A stretch of DNA of 25,932 bases from Actinomycetes bacterium (GTDB lineage: Bacteria > Actinomycetota > Acidimicrobiia > Acidimicrobiales > RAAP-2): contig JAJYXE010000030.1 in assembly GCA_021791145.1 (NCBI GenBank), positions 1-25,932 on the forward strand. The letters run 5' to 3'. Under the pieces are notes generated by a model that was not told the DNA's origin, did no database searches, and saw only the letters and a list, made by a program, of their open reading frames with translations. Below, in pieces: positions 7,274-16,315 of this stretch. A program made the position numbers and the translations under genes. Positions within the stretch are counted from its first letter, which is position 1; every line of letters begins with the position of its first letter.

Positions 7274-8917
7274 ATGCGACAGAGCTACGACGCAGTGGTT
7301 GTCGGGGGCGGCCACAACGGACTGGTGGCGGCGGCCTACCTGGCCCGAAGCGGGATGCGGACGATCGTCCTGGAGGCTCGGCACAAGACCGGCGGCGCGG
7401 CGACCACGGAGGCACCGTGGCCGGACGCCCCTGAGCTCAAGGTGACGCGGCTCTCCTACGTGATGAGCCTCATGCCCCCGACCATCCTGAAGGATCTCGC
7501 GCTCGAGCGGCACGGCTACAAGGTCTTCCCGATGGGGCCCTACTACCAGGCGTTCCCTGACGGCCGGTCGATCTCGATCTGGTCGGACGACGCCAAGAAG
7601 AACTACGAGGAGATCGCCAAGTTCTCCAAGCACGACGCCGAGGCGATGCCCAAGTGGGACGCCTGGCTCGGTGGGTTGGCGGACGTCCTGGGTCCGATGC
7701 TGCTCATGGTGCCGCCCAAGGTCGGCTCGAAGCACCCCGGGGACATCGCTGCTCTCCTCCGGATGGCCTGGCGCAACAGGGGTCTCGACGTGCGGACCGT
7801 AGGCGACGTCACCCGCCTCATGACGATGTCCATTGCCGACCTGCTCGACGACTGGTTCGAGTCCTGGCAGGTCAAGGCTCCGATCGCCGTCAACGGCGTC
7901 ATCGGCACCTGGGCCGGTCCGTGCGAGCCGGGCACCGCGTACGTGATGGCCCACCACTCGATCGGCGACGTGGGTGACGGGCATCTCGGGAGCTGGGGCT
8001 TCGCCGAGGGCGGCATGGGGGCGGTTGCCGACGCGATCCGCAGGTCGGCAGAGAGCTTCGGTGTGCAGGTCCGCACCAACTCCCGCGTGGCCCGCATCCT
8101 CGTGCGAAGCGACCGGGCCGAAGGCGTGGTGCTCGACACAGGCAGCGAGATCCGTGCGCCGGTCGTCGTGACGAGCCTCCACCCGCGGACCGCCTTCTTG
8201 GACCACGTCGGCGCGGCGAACCTGCCCGACGACTTCGTGCGGGACATCGAGCACTGGAAGACGCGTAGTGGGGTCGTGAAGATCAACCTCGCGCTCTCAG
8301 AGCTCCCCAACTTCACTGCGAACCCGGGCTCGAACCTGCAGCCGCACCACACCGGCTCGGTCGAGATGGCGCCCTCGATGGAGTACATCGAGCGGGCCTT
8401 CCTCGACGCACGCGAAGGTCGCGCGGCCGAGCGTCCGTTCTCCGACTCTGTCATCCCCACCACGTTCGACAGGACGCTGGCGCCCGAGGGGACGCACATC
8501 ATGTCGCTGTTCTCCCAGTGGGTGCCGGCGGAGTGGTCGAGGGAGCCGCACACCGAGGAGCTCGAGGCCTACGCCGATCGTCTGATCGACGAGTACGACG
8601 CCCTGGCCCCCAACTTCAGGAGATCGATCCTCCAGCGCGACATCGTCGGACCTTACGAGCTGGAGCACGAGTACGGGCTCATCGGCGGCAACATCTTCCA
8701 CGGGGAGCTGTCGGTCGAGCAGCTCTTCCACATGAGACCGGCTCCCGGATACTGCGACTACCGGACGCCGATACGTGGTCTGTACTACGCAAGCTCGGCG
8801 ACCCACGCAGGAGGCGGCGTCTGCGGGATCCCCGGCTGGCAGGCAGCGAGGGCGGCGCTCGACGACCAGCGCTCGGGACGTGTGGCCGCCGTCCGCAAGC
8901 TGCTCACCTCGGCGTGA
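7274..8917 (+). CDS. FAD-dependent oxidoreductase, phytoene-dehydrogenase/PYROXD2-like
   Basis: Flavoprotein of the amine-oxidase/carotenoid-desaturase superfamily, 547 residues. The dinucleotide-binding motif is at the very N-terminus (VVVGGGHNGLVAAAYLARSG, about 8-27, then VLEARHKTGGAATTE), and the C-terminus has the second FAD segment with YYASSATHAGGGVCGIPGW. The middle (MAHHSIGDVGDGHLGSWGFAEGGMGAVADAI) is typical of the PYROXD2-like subgroup found with catabolic genes rather than of true carotenoid desaturases; no phytoene synthase is nearby. It probably oxidises or desaturates a pathway intermediate. The ATG at 7274 has GGAGGA directly upstream and starts the protein at the fold; an in-frame start at 7130 would read through operator C. 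The stop codon lies only 21 bases from the convergent cupin gene. Confidence 0.88.
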   Translation: MRQSYDAVVVGGGHNGLVAAAYLARSGMRTIVLEARHKTGGAATTEAPWPDAPELKVTRLSYVMSLMPPTILKDLALERHGYKVFPMGPYYQAFPDGRSISIWSDDAKKNYEEIAKFSKHDAEAMPKWDAWLGGLADVLGPMLLMVPPKVGSKHPGDIAALLRMAWRNRGLDVRTVGDVTRLMTMSIADLLDDWFESWQVKAPIAVNGVIGTWAGPCEPGTAYVMAHHSIGDVGDGHLGSWGFAEGGMGAVADAIRRSAESFGVQVRTNSRVARILVRSDRAEGVVLDTGSEIRAPVVVTSLHPRTAFLDHVGAANLPDDFVRDIEHWKTRSGVVKINLALSELPNFTANPGSNLQPHHTGSVEMAPSMEYIERAFLDAREGRAAERPFSDSVIPTTFDRTLAPEGTHIMSLFSQWVPAEWSREPHTEELEAYADRLIDEYDALAPNFRRSILQRDIVGPYELEHEYGLIGGNIFHGELSVEQLFHMRPAPGYCDYRTPIRGLYYASSATHAGGGVCGIPGWQAARAALDDQRSGRVAAVRKLLTSA

Positions 8918-8938
8918 GCGAGAGCGGTGGCGGTCCCT

Positions 8939-9301
8939 CTAGAAGATCACATAGAGCTTGCGCAGCGTTTCGTGGATCTCCCAGGTGCCCGTCCAACCCC
9001 TGGGGAAGAGCGCGGTGTCCCCGGGGCCGATGTGCACCGGCGCGCCGCCGTCGGCCGTGACCGTCATCGATCCGGTCAGCACGTGCACGAACTCGTTGGT
9101 CTCGAGCGTCCAGCGCGACGGCCCCGGAGTGCACTCCCAGATCCCCGACTCGGCCCCGTCGCCTCCCTGCCACAGGTAGAGGCCGGCGGTGCGCATCTCG
9201 GGGCCGGTCGCCTCCTCGAGGGGTCCCCAGTCCTCGAGGTCACGGCGGGTGCGCGCGTCGCGCAGCACTGGAGCGGCGATGGAGGCCGATTCGTCCGTCA
9301 T
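8939..9301 (-). CDS. Small cupin-domain protein (DUF861/ureidoglycine-type cupin)
   Basis: Single cupin barrel of 120 residues. The core runs from LYLWQGGDGAESGIWECTPG to the end, with the second cupin-like segment TNEFVHVLTGSMTVTADGG and GPGDTALFPRGWTGTWEI. It matches the cupin_3 group, whose members bind a metal or small ligand, but some metal-ligand histidines of canonical cupins are replaced here (EFVHVL and TWEIHE are the visible candidates). Function is unknown: it could be an isomerase, a lyase or a small sensor protein. It is divergent from the acyl-CoA dehydrogenase gene and shares operator D with it, which places it in the same regulon. Confidence 0.82.
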   Translation of the reverse strand: MTDESASIAAPVLRDARTRRDLEDWGPLEEATGPEMRTAGLYLWQGGDGAESGIWECTPGPSRWTLETNEFVHVLTGSMTVTADGGAPVHIGPGDTALFPRGWTGTWEIHETLRKLYVIF

Positions 9302-9388
9302 GGTGCGTCGGTCCTTTCTGGATCGAAGAAAGGCTCTCTGGATCGGGGGGTCGGCGCGGAGAGCGACGCGGCGGCCTTCATGGTGGCA

Positions 9389-9409
9389 TAGACTGAACCT
9401 TCAGTCAAC
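9389..9409. promoter_or_regulatory. Regulon operator site D (cupin / acyl-CoA dehydrogenase divergent promoter)
   Basis: TAGACTGA, ACCT, TCAGTCAAC: perfect 6-bp arms GACTGA/TCAGTC. It lies 87 bases upstream of the cupin start and 51 bases upstream of the dehydrogenase start. The outermost base differs from the A found at the other sites (GTTGACTG instead of ATTGACTG on the reverse strand). Confidence 0.77.
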
Positions 9410-9460
9410 ATCGGCGAGTTCGACATCCGCGGCCGCCGACATCGGCGAAAGAGAGCCACC

Positions 9461-10627
9461 GTGTACCAGTTGACGACGGAGGACCGGTCGGTGCAGGACC
9501 GCGCCCGGCGCTTCGTGGATGACCTCATCCCCTACGAGGAGGGCGCGGAGTCCAACGGCGGGCACCTCCCGGCTGACGTGGATGCTGCGATGCGCGCTCG
9601 GGCGAAACGCGAAGGCCTGGTCGCGACCAACATGCCCCGTGACCTTGGCGGCGGTGGATGCTCCATGCTCCAGCAGATCCTGGTGCAAGAGCAGGTGGGC
9701 CGGGCCACCAACGCCCTGGCCTGGATGCTGTCGACGCCGCCGCAGTGGTGGGTCCCGGTGGCCACGGACTTCCAACGAGAGCGCTGGCTCCGTCCGACCG
9801 TCGCCGCCGACGCCTGCGAGTGCTACGCCATCACCGAGGAGCAGGCCGGCTCCGACGTCTCGGCCATCCGTGCCACGGCCCGCCGCGACGGCGGCGAGTA
9901 CGTGCTCGACGGGGTGAAGTGGCACGTCACCTCCTACAACGAAGCGACGTACGCCTTCTTCCAGGCGCGCCTGACCAACGGTCCGCACGCAGGCGACCAC
10001 GCCATGTTCGTCGTGGACCTCCCCTCTCCCGGCGTGCGGGTCGTGCGCACCCCCGCCTACTCGCACACGTTCGCCCACCACCATCCGATCGTCGCCTTCG
10101 AGAAGGTACGCGTCCCGGCGAGCCACCTCGTGGGTGCTGAAGGCGGTGGCATGTACTACGCCTACGAGTGGTTCCGCTTCGAGCGGTTCATGGTGGCGGC
10201 ACGCTGCCTTGGTGCGACCGAGCGCCTCATCGACGAGGTCACCCGCTTTGCGCGCGAACGGATCGTGTCGGGTCGCCCCATCATCGAGTTCGAGCTCGTC
10301 CAGGGCATGCTGGCCGAGAGCGCCACCGACCTGTTCGCTGGGAGGGCGATGCTCTACGAGGCGGCGCGCGGCGTGGACGAGGGGCGCGACAAGAAGGTGC
10401 AGCACGGCCAGGCTTCCATGGTCAAGCTCTTCGCCTCGGAGACGGCGAACCGCGTTGCCGACCGCGCGGTGCAGATCTTCGGTGGACGCGGCTACATGCG
10501 CGAGAATGTGGCCGAGCGGTTCTTCCGCGAGCTGCGCGTCGAGCGGATCTGGGAGGGCACCAGCGAGGTGCAGAAGGTGATCATCGCCGCACAAGTGAAG
10601 AAGCGAGGGATCGAGGCGCTGGCCTGA
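9461..10627 (+). CDS. Acyl-CoA dehydrogenase
   Basis: FAD enzyme that introduces an alpha-beta double bond into an acyl-CoA, 388 residues, normal for the family. Visible marks: the N-terminal helical domain; CYAITEEQAGSDVSAI near 121-136, the first flavin/substrate strand motif; the beta domain with VLDGVKWHVTSYNEA; and the C-terminal helical domain with IFGGRGYMRE and IWEGTSEVQ, in which Glu365 matches the catalytic base of medium-chain dehydrogenases. The GTG at 9461 follows AAAGAGAG at good spacing. Electrons would pass to electron-transfer flavoprotein, whose genes are not in the window. Operator D upstream puts it in the regulon. Chain length and side groups of the substrate cannot be read from the sequence. 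Confidence 0.94.
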   Translation: MYQLTTEDRSVQDRARRFVDDLIPYEEGAESNGGHLPADVDAAMRARAKREGLVATNMPRDLGGGGCSMLQQILVQEQVGRATNALAWMLSTPPQWWVPVATDFQRERWLRPTVAADACECYAITEEQAGSDVSAIRATARRDGGEYVLDGVKWHVTSYNEATYAFFQARLTNGPHAGDHAMFVVDLPSPGVRVVRTPAYSHTFAHHHPIVAFEKVRVPASHLVGAEGGGMYYAYEWFRFERFMVAARCLGATERLIDEVTRFARERIVSGRPIIEFELVQGMLAESATDLFAGRAMLYEAARGVDEGRDKKVQHGQASMVKLFASETANRVADRAVQIFGGRGYMRENVAERFFRELRVERIWEGTSEVQKVIIAAQVKKRGIEALA

Positions 10628-10684
10628 CCGTGCCGTCCGCCGGCATTCGCGAACTGATAGGGGCCTCGAGTGGGGGCACGCTCG

Positions 10685-10750
10685 CTGCGGCGGGGATCAC
10701 GCCATCACTGCGGCGGCGATCACGCCATCACTGCGGCGGCGATCACGCCA
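10685..10750. repeat. 23-bp tandem repeat, nearly three copies, between convergent genes
   Basis: Copies begin at 10685, 10708 and 10731 (CTGCGGCGG, S, GATCACGCCATCA); the first has one G for C change and the third is cut at base 20. Each copy holds the small hairpin GGCG-ATCA-CGCC. The array fills the gap after the acyl-CoA dehydrogenase stop and overlaps the last codons of the convergent Rieske gene. It could help terminate both transcripts, or be a simple slippage product. Confidence 0.88.
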
Positions 10751-11993
10751 TGGGTGCGACAGGTGCGACGGGTGCGGCAGGGCTGGCCGCGCGTCGCACT
10801 GGCCGCCCGACGTAGCCCGAGGCCACCATCGTCACGAACTGGTGGACGCCGTCCTCTTCGGGTGACATCGGTCCCGGGATCGCCCGAGGGTTGGACAGGC
10901 CCCGTTGGACCGACTCGCACGCGAGCCAGTCCTGGCGGTTCGTGATGTCCCAGAAGTCCACGGCGAATGACGGGTCGAAGCCGGCGCGTTCGGCGTCCTC
11001 GGGGGCGAAGTGCCATTCGCACACCACCCGCGTCAGATCGGCAGCGAGCGGGGTGAGCAGGTGGGTCATCACGTAGTCGGGGTGCAGGCTCACGAGGACG
11101 TTGGGGAAGATGCCGATGTAGTCCACGATCCGGCGACGGCGTTCGTCGAGGCCCCGCAGCGGCTGGGCGCTGGTGTGGCCGTCGAGGGACATCGTCTCGT
11201 AGCCGTCGCGGATCTCCATCCACCCCCCGACCCATGCGCCCCCGGCATCGTGGTAGTTCTCCCCGCTCCGGGGCGGCGAGGCCGCGCACAGCTCCGGATG
11301 GATCACCGTGCAGTGGTAGCACTCCTGGTAGTTCTCCACGAGGACCTTCCAGTTGGCGGCGACCACGTAGTCGTGCCGGCCCTTGGTCACCATGCGTTCC
11401 AGCTCGTAGGGGGCCACGATCGGCTCGAGCCCGTCGACGTGGTCGGCGAAGGGCCCGGCGTCGCCCGACACGTCAACGAAGAGCAGCCCGTGCCACTCCA
11501 CGCACGGCAGCTCCACGAGGCCGAATTCGTCCGGGTCGAAGCCTGGGACCCCGTCGAACCCCGGTGCCTTGCGCAATCGTCCATCGAGCCGGTACGACCA
11601 CGCGTGGTAGGGGCACAGAACGACGGGCCGGTTCACCGCGTCCGCGCCGCAGGGGAGGATCTCGTGCCCGCGGTGGCGGCACGCGTTCGCAAATGCCCTG
11701 ACCGTGCTGTCCTGGCCGCGGATGCAGAAGACGCCACCTCGGCCAACCGCCTCGGCCCGCTGGTCTCCAGGGTGCGCCACGATGCTGCTCCTGCCGAGGC
11801 AGGTCCACCCGCCCTCGAAGAAGTGCCGTCGCTCCCAGGACAAGACGTCCTGGCTGGTGTACGCCTCTCGGGGAAGCAACCGCCCCTGACCGAACGGGAG
11901 CAGTGACCGCTCGAGCGCCGCAGCGTCGAGCGGTGCACGGTCGAACGCTGATGGCGCGTCTCTGTCCCCCGGCGCCTGGTACTGACTGATCAT
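10743..11993 (-). CDS. Rieske non-haem iron oxygenase, alpha subunit (quaternary-amine-type)
   Basis: Terminal oxygenase of 416 residues. The Rieske [2Fe-2S] site is complete: CRHRGH gives Cys105 and His107, CPYH gives Cys127 and His130. The mononuclear iron site reads NWKVLVENYQECYHCTVIHPEL, with His227 and His232 as ligands, Glu224 as the bridging acid where ring-hydroxylating enzymes have Asp, and Asp355 (RQDW) as the likely third ligand. The glutamate bridge and the ENYxECYHC pattern are known from oxygenases of betaine-type compounds (carnitine, glycine betaine, stachydrine), so N-demethylation or C-N cleavage is a fair guess, not a proof. No reductase partner is visible. The only sensible in-frame start is ATG 11993, which lies inside operator E; AGGA is 8 bases upstream. 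The tail is low-complexity (PAAPVAPVAPMA). Confidence 0.9.
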   Translation of the reverse strand: MISQYQAPGDRDAPSAFDRAPLDAAALERSLLPFGQGRLLPREAYTSQDVLSWERRHFFEGGWTCLGRSSIVAHPGDQRAEAVGRGGVFCIRGQDSTVRAFANACRHRGHEILPCGADAVNRPVVLCPYHAWSYRLDGRLRKAPGFDGVPGFDPDEFGLVELPCVEWHGLLFVDVSGDAGPFADHVDGLEPIVAPYELERMVTKGRHDYVVAANWKVLVENYQECYHCTVIHPELCAASPPRSGENYHDAGGAWVGGWMEIRDGYETMSLDGHTSAQPLRGLDERRRRIVDYIGIFPNVLVSLHPDYVMTHLLTPLAADLTRVVCEWHFAPEDAERAGFDPSFAVDFWDITNRQDWLACESVQRGLSNPRAIPGPMSPEEDGVHQFVTMVASGYVGRPVRRAASPAAPVAPVAPMA

Positions 11994-12002
11994 ACAGTCA
12001 AT
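11982..12002. promoter_or_regulatory. Regulon operator site E, covering the Rieske start codon
   Basis: On the minus strand ATTGACTG, TATGAT, CAGTCAG: 6-bp arms TGACTG/CAGTCA. This is the most divergent copy, since the right arm ends CAGTCAG rather than CAGTCTA. The ATG start codon (11993-11991) is in its centre, unlike the other sites, which lie 30-90 bases upstream of their genes. The gap to the upstream flavoenzyme gene is only 60 bases. Confidence 0.7.
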
Positions 12003-12053
12003 CCTAGGGCACCAGCACGACCCTCGTAAAGAGGCGCGTTCGCCACGCTGGAG

Positions 12054-14027
12054 CTAAAGAGCGGCTCCGACCTCGAGCCCCTCGAGCACTGCCTCCTCCA
12101 CAGAGCGCGGGGCCAGGCAGTCGCCGACCCCGACGACCTCGGTGGATGTCGAGAGCTCGGCGGAGAGCTCGTCCAAGAGGCTGTCGACCGGCACATGGCC
12201 CTCGGCGAGGACGAGGCTCGTGACCCCTTCGACGATGACCGCCTCCTTGGTCAAGACGTGCTGGAGGAAGACGGAGTCGTCGTCCGCCCCGAAGAGCCGG
12301 ACGAGCGGCACCACCTGGACGTGGCTCCGCTCCAGCGAGATGAGGTGCGCGTCCCGGACGTACTGCTGGAGCCCTTGCACGGCCGAGTAGCCGTTCACGC
12401 ACAGGACGACTTCGTGCCCACGTCGGGCGAGCTCGACCGCCACCCCCGCACCGATCCAGTCCGCCTTCCAGTCCGACACGACCACCTTGCCGCGTGGCAC
12501 CTCCGCCCCCTGGATCACTTGCCAGGCGTCGAGGATGCGCGGCTCGCCGAGCACCTCGATCTGCGGGCGGCGAGGAAGGGCACCGGTCGCGACGACGACA
12601 GCCTCGGGACGCTCGGCGCGGACGACATCGAGGTCGACGGTCGTGTTCGTCACGATCGCTGCGCCCGCACGCACCGCTTCGGCTTGCAGGTTCATCGCCG
12701 CACCGCCGAACTCTTCGCGCCCGGGCAGGCGCTCGGCAAGCAGCACTTGGCCCCCGACGCGTGGCGCCTTTTCGTACAGGGTGACCCTGTGCCCGCGTCG
12801 GGCTGCGACAGCGGCAGCCTTGAGACCCGCAGGCCCGCCGCCCACCACCATCACCGTTCGTGGGCTCGACGCCGGGCGCAGCCGCCCGTAGGTGCGCTCA
12901 CGCCCGGTCTCCGGGCGCTGGATGCACGAGATCGGGTAGCCGGCGTGGAAGTGCCCGATGCACGCCTGGTTGCAGGCGATGCAGGCGCGGATCTCCTCGG
13001 GGCGCCCCTCCTCGGCGAGCTGCGGCATTGTCGGGTCGCAGATGAGGGCGCGGTTCATGATGACGGCGTCCGCGTACCCGGCTGCCAGCACGCGCTCGGC
13101 ATCCTGAGGCTGGTTGATCCGCCCGGCGGCGAACACCGGGACGGACACCTTCTCCTTCACCCGCGCCACGTAGGGGACGGCGTAGCCGACAGCCTCGCTC
13201 ATCGGCGGGACGATGTGATCGGAGCCCCGCAAGGACGCCGACGTGCCGAGGGTGACGCTCAGGTAGTCGACGAGGCCGGCGGCGTCGAGAGCGACGCATG
13301 CGGCGAGGGAGTCTTCGGCCGCGAGGCCTTCGTCGTCGAGCTCGTCCGCCGAGATCCGCACCCCGACGACGAAGTCGCCGGCGGTCTCGGCGTCGATCAC
13401 GGCCAGGACCTCGCGCAAGAAGCGCAGGCGGTTCTCGAAGCTCCCCCCGTAGCGGTCGCCTCGGAGGTTGACCCGGGGGTTCAAGAACTGCGACGGGAGG
13501 TAGCCGTGGCTCGCCACCACCTCCACCCCGTCGAGGCCCGCTCGCTGCAGGCGTCGCGCGGCACGCCCGTAGGAGGCGACGATCTCGGCGATCATCTGGT
13601 GGGACATGGCACGCGGCATCACGTGGAAGCGCTCGTTCGGGACCGCCGAAGGAGCGAGAGCGACCGGTGCCGAGCCGTCTTGGGACTCCATCACCTCGCG
13701 GCCCGGGTGGAAGAGCTGGCCGAAGAGCTTCGTCCCGTACGGCCTCACCGCCTCGGCGACCTTCTCGTAGCCGCGGATGCACGAGTCGTCGGCAGCCATG
13801 AGGACATGCGAGGTGTAGCGGGCGGTGTCGTGCACGCCGGCCGCCTGCATGACGATCAGACCGACGCCGCCAGCGGCACGCGCCTCGTGGTAGGCGACGA
13901 GCTGGTCCGTCACATGGCCCTCTTCGACCATGACGGTGTCGTGGCCGGGTGAGACGATGCGGTTCTTGATCGTCACCGCACCGATCCCGAGCGGCTCGAA
14001 CAAGTGAGGGAAGCGGTGGTTGGACAT
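12054..14027 (-). CDS. NADH:flavin oxidoreductase / TMADH-2,4-dienoyl-CoA reductase family
   Basis: Iron-sulphur flavoprotein of 657 residues. An Old-Yellow-Enzyme barrel occupies about 1-340 (LFEPLGIGAVTIKNR at 9-23; SHGYLPSQFLNPRVNLRGD; RYGGSFENRLRF). The [4Fe-4S] cluster cysteines follow as C349-x2-C352-x3-C356-x11-C368, then an FAD/NAD part starts with VVGGGPAGLKAA at 394-405. The alignment with trimethylamine dehydrogenase is gap-free near the start, and residue 30, where that enzyme attaches FMN through Cys30, is Asp30, so FMN would be non-covalent. It could be a secondary-amine demethylase (as in dimethylglycine-type systems) or an enoyl/dienoyl-CoA reductase; the neighbouring Rieske gene favours the first. 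The ATG at 14027 follows GAGGCGAAAAG. No shared operator precedes it; it follows the second tetR gene by 62 bases. Confidence 0.9.
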   Translation of the reverse strand: MSNHRFPHLFEPLGIGAVTIKNRIVSPGHDTVMVEEGHVTDQLVAYHEARAAGGVGLIVMQAAGVHDTARYTSHVLMAADDSCIRGYEKVAEAVRPYGTKLFGQLFHPGREVMESQDGSAPVALAPSAVPNERFHVMPRAMSHQMIAEIVASYGRAARRLQRAGLDGVEVVASHGYLPSQFLNPRVNLRGDRYGGSFENRLRFLREVLAVIDAETAGDFVVGVRISADELDDEGLAAEDSLAACVALDAAGLVDYLSVTLGTSASLRGSDHIVPPMSEAVGYAVPYVARVKEKVSVPVFAAGRINQPQDAERVLAAGYADAVIMNRALICDPTMPQLAEEGRPEEIRACIACNQACIGHFHAGYPISCIQRPETGRERTYGRLRPASSPRTVMVVGGGPAGLKAAAVAARRGHRVTLYEKAPRVGGQVLLAERLPGREEFGGAAMNLQAEAVRAGAAIVTNTTVDLDVVRAERPEAVVVATGALPRRPQIEVLGEPRILDAWQVIQGAEVPRGKVVVSDWKADWIGAGVAVELARRGHEVVLCVNGYSAVQGLQQYVRDAHLISLERSHVQVVPLVRLFGADDDSVFLQHVLTKEAVIVEGVTSLVLAEGHVPVDSLLDELSAELSTSTEVVGVGDCLAPRSVEEAVLEGLEVGAAL

Positions 14028-14029
14028 CT

Positions 14030-14101
14030 TTTCGCCTCGGGTCGTGTCCTTTCGCGTCAGATCGCGTCGTCTCTACGGGTCATTTCGCCTCACGTCGCGT
14101 C
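14030..14101. repeat. Three imperfect 19-bp direct repeats upstream of the flavoenzyme gene
   Basis: Copies at 14030-14048, 14050-14068 and 14083-14101 follow TTTCGCSTCRNRTCGYGTC on the plus strand. The first covers the ribosome-binding region of the flavoenzyme gene and the third covers the stop codon of the second tetR gene. Start-to-start spacings are 20 and 33 bases. Repeated sites of this kind could bind a regulator; alternatively they are decayed tandem duplication. Confidence 0.6.
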
Positions 14102-14758
14102 CGCGGCCGGGTCCCTCGCGCGAAGAAGGACTCGGGCGACGTGCAGGACGAGGTCACGGAACCTGCTGGGCGACATCGTGGAGAGGCGCACCGCAGTCGC
14201 GACGTGGAGCCCGTCGACGACCGCATCGATCACGTCGACGACGTCCTCCGGCGCGCGGGTGGGGGAGAACGTCCCCAGGGCGACCCCCTCGTTGACCGCC
14301 CCGATCAGGATCCGGCGCCAGCTGGCGTAGACGCGGAGCACCGGCGCACGGAGCTGTGCGTGGCGCGACGCGCTCGCGCAGAACTCGAGCCACGTCGTGC
14401 TGTGCCCACGAAGGTCCGGCTCGCCGGTCAGCTCGTCGATGAGCCCGACGATCTTGTCCCAGGGTTCGGCACCGGGCGCGGCGTGCTCGCGCCACCGGCT
14501 GATGAGCTGCTGGCAGACCGTCGAGAAGGCCTCTTCGAACATCTCGTCGCGCGTCGCGAAGTAGTTCTGGAGGAGGCCGATCGACACCCCTGCCGCCTCG
14601 GCGACGTCCCGAAAGCGCGCCCGTTCGAAGCCCCGCTCCGCGAGCACCCGAGCCGCGACGGTCAAGATGCGCTCACGCTGGGCGAGAGTGCCCTCGCGCC
14701 GCGTGGGGCCACGGACGCGGTCGTCATCCCCGGTCGAGGCCGGCCTCTGGGTGCGCAC
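14090..14758 (-). CDS. Second TetR-family transcriptional regulator
   Basis: TetR protein of 222 residues from the GTG at 14758. The helix-turn-helix domain spans about residues 25-75 ([37 protein letters not shown]), followed by a ligand-binding part with [15 protein letters not shown] and [15 protein letters not shown] longer frame reaches 14875 but would add an unlike, promoter-derived segment ([13 protein letters not shown]); GTG 14758 lies 8 bases after the -10-like TATTAT, so the mRNA may be nearly leaderless. The gene is divergent from the ACAD10/11-like gene and 62 bases upstream of the flavoenzyme gene on the same strand, so these are its likely targets. Its operator is not the five-copy palindrome; a separate candidate lies at 14772-14797. 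Confidence 0.88.
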   Translation of the reverse strand: MRTQRPASTGDDDRVRGPTRREGTLAQRERILTVAARVLAERGFERARFRDVAEAAGVSIGLLQNYFATRDEMFEEAFSTVCQQLISRWREHAAPGAEPWDKIVGLIDELTGEPDLRGHSTTWLEFCASASRHAQLRAPVLRVYASWRRILIGAVNEGVALGTFSPTRAPEDVVDVIDAVVDGLHVATAVRLSTMSPSRFRDLVLHVARVLLRARDPAADAT

Positions 14759-14766
14759 TCGAAAAA

Positions 14767-14797
14767 ATAATACCGTACTCTCAACTTGTTGCACGGT
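14767..14797 (-). promoter_or_regulatory. Promoter and candidate operator of the second tetR gene
   Basis: An AT-rich island stands out from the GC-rich surroundings. On the minus strand TATTAT at 14772-14767 fits a -10 box and would start transcription 2 bases before the GTG. Upstream lies CAAC-TT-GTTG-type symmetry (14782-14791 on the plus strand), flanked by ACCGT at 14772 and ACGGT at 14793. The centres of the two symmetries are 2 bases apart, so which is the operator is unclear. There is no good -35 box at 17 bases. Confidence 0.5.
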
Positions 14798-15021
14798 GGT
14801 CCGGAGCGTCACGGAGCGGCTCGCTCCCCGCTGACGAGCCGGTCGTCGCCCGTTCGGCGCCACCCAGTGCGTCACGCTCGAGCCGCCGAGCCGCGCGCCA
14901 GGACACGAGGGTCATCGGCGACGGGATCTACGATGTCGTCTCGAAGCGCCGTGTGGGTACGAGGGAGCAGCCGGCGCGGCGGCACCAGCGCGTGCGTCCC
15001 CCAAGAGAGGAGAGGCAGCTC

Positions 15022-16236
<1,215 letters not shown>

Positions 16237-16272
16237 GCGCAAGGACGCCAAGCGAACCGCGCCCTGAGTCGC

Positions 16273-16293
16273 GACCCTCAGCACTGAGCGGTC
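16273..16293. terminator. Hairpin between convergent genes
   Basis: GACC then CTCA-GCAC-TGAG then GGTC: two nested stems with a small bulge, in the 79-base gap between the ACAD10/11-like gene and the convergent glycosidase gene. No T-run follows on either strand. It is placed as a bidirectional terminator would be. Confidence 0.4.
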
Positions 16294-16315
16294 GATCCGA
16301 GACCACCACCCACGG

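Noticed and set aside
7274..8917. Carotenoid desaturase interpretation of the FAD protein
   Set aside because: Sequence belongs to the broader PYROXD2-like group, no phytoene synthase or other carotenoid gene is near, and it shares the catabolic operator.
12195..13952. 585-codon plus-strand frame antisense to the flavoenzyme gene
   Set aside because: The minus-strand protein has FMN, iron-sulphur and FAD motifs in order; the plus frame has none.
12054..14027. True trimethylamine dehydrogenase
   Set aside because: The covalent-FMN cysteine (position 30) is Asp in an otherwise gap-free N-terminal alignment, so the specific name is not supported.
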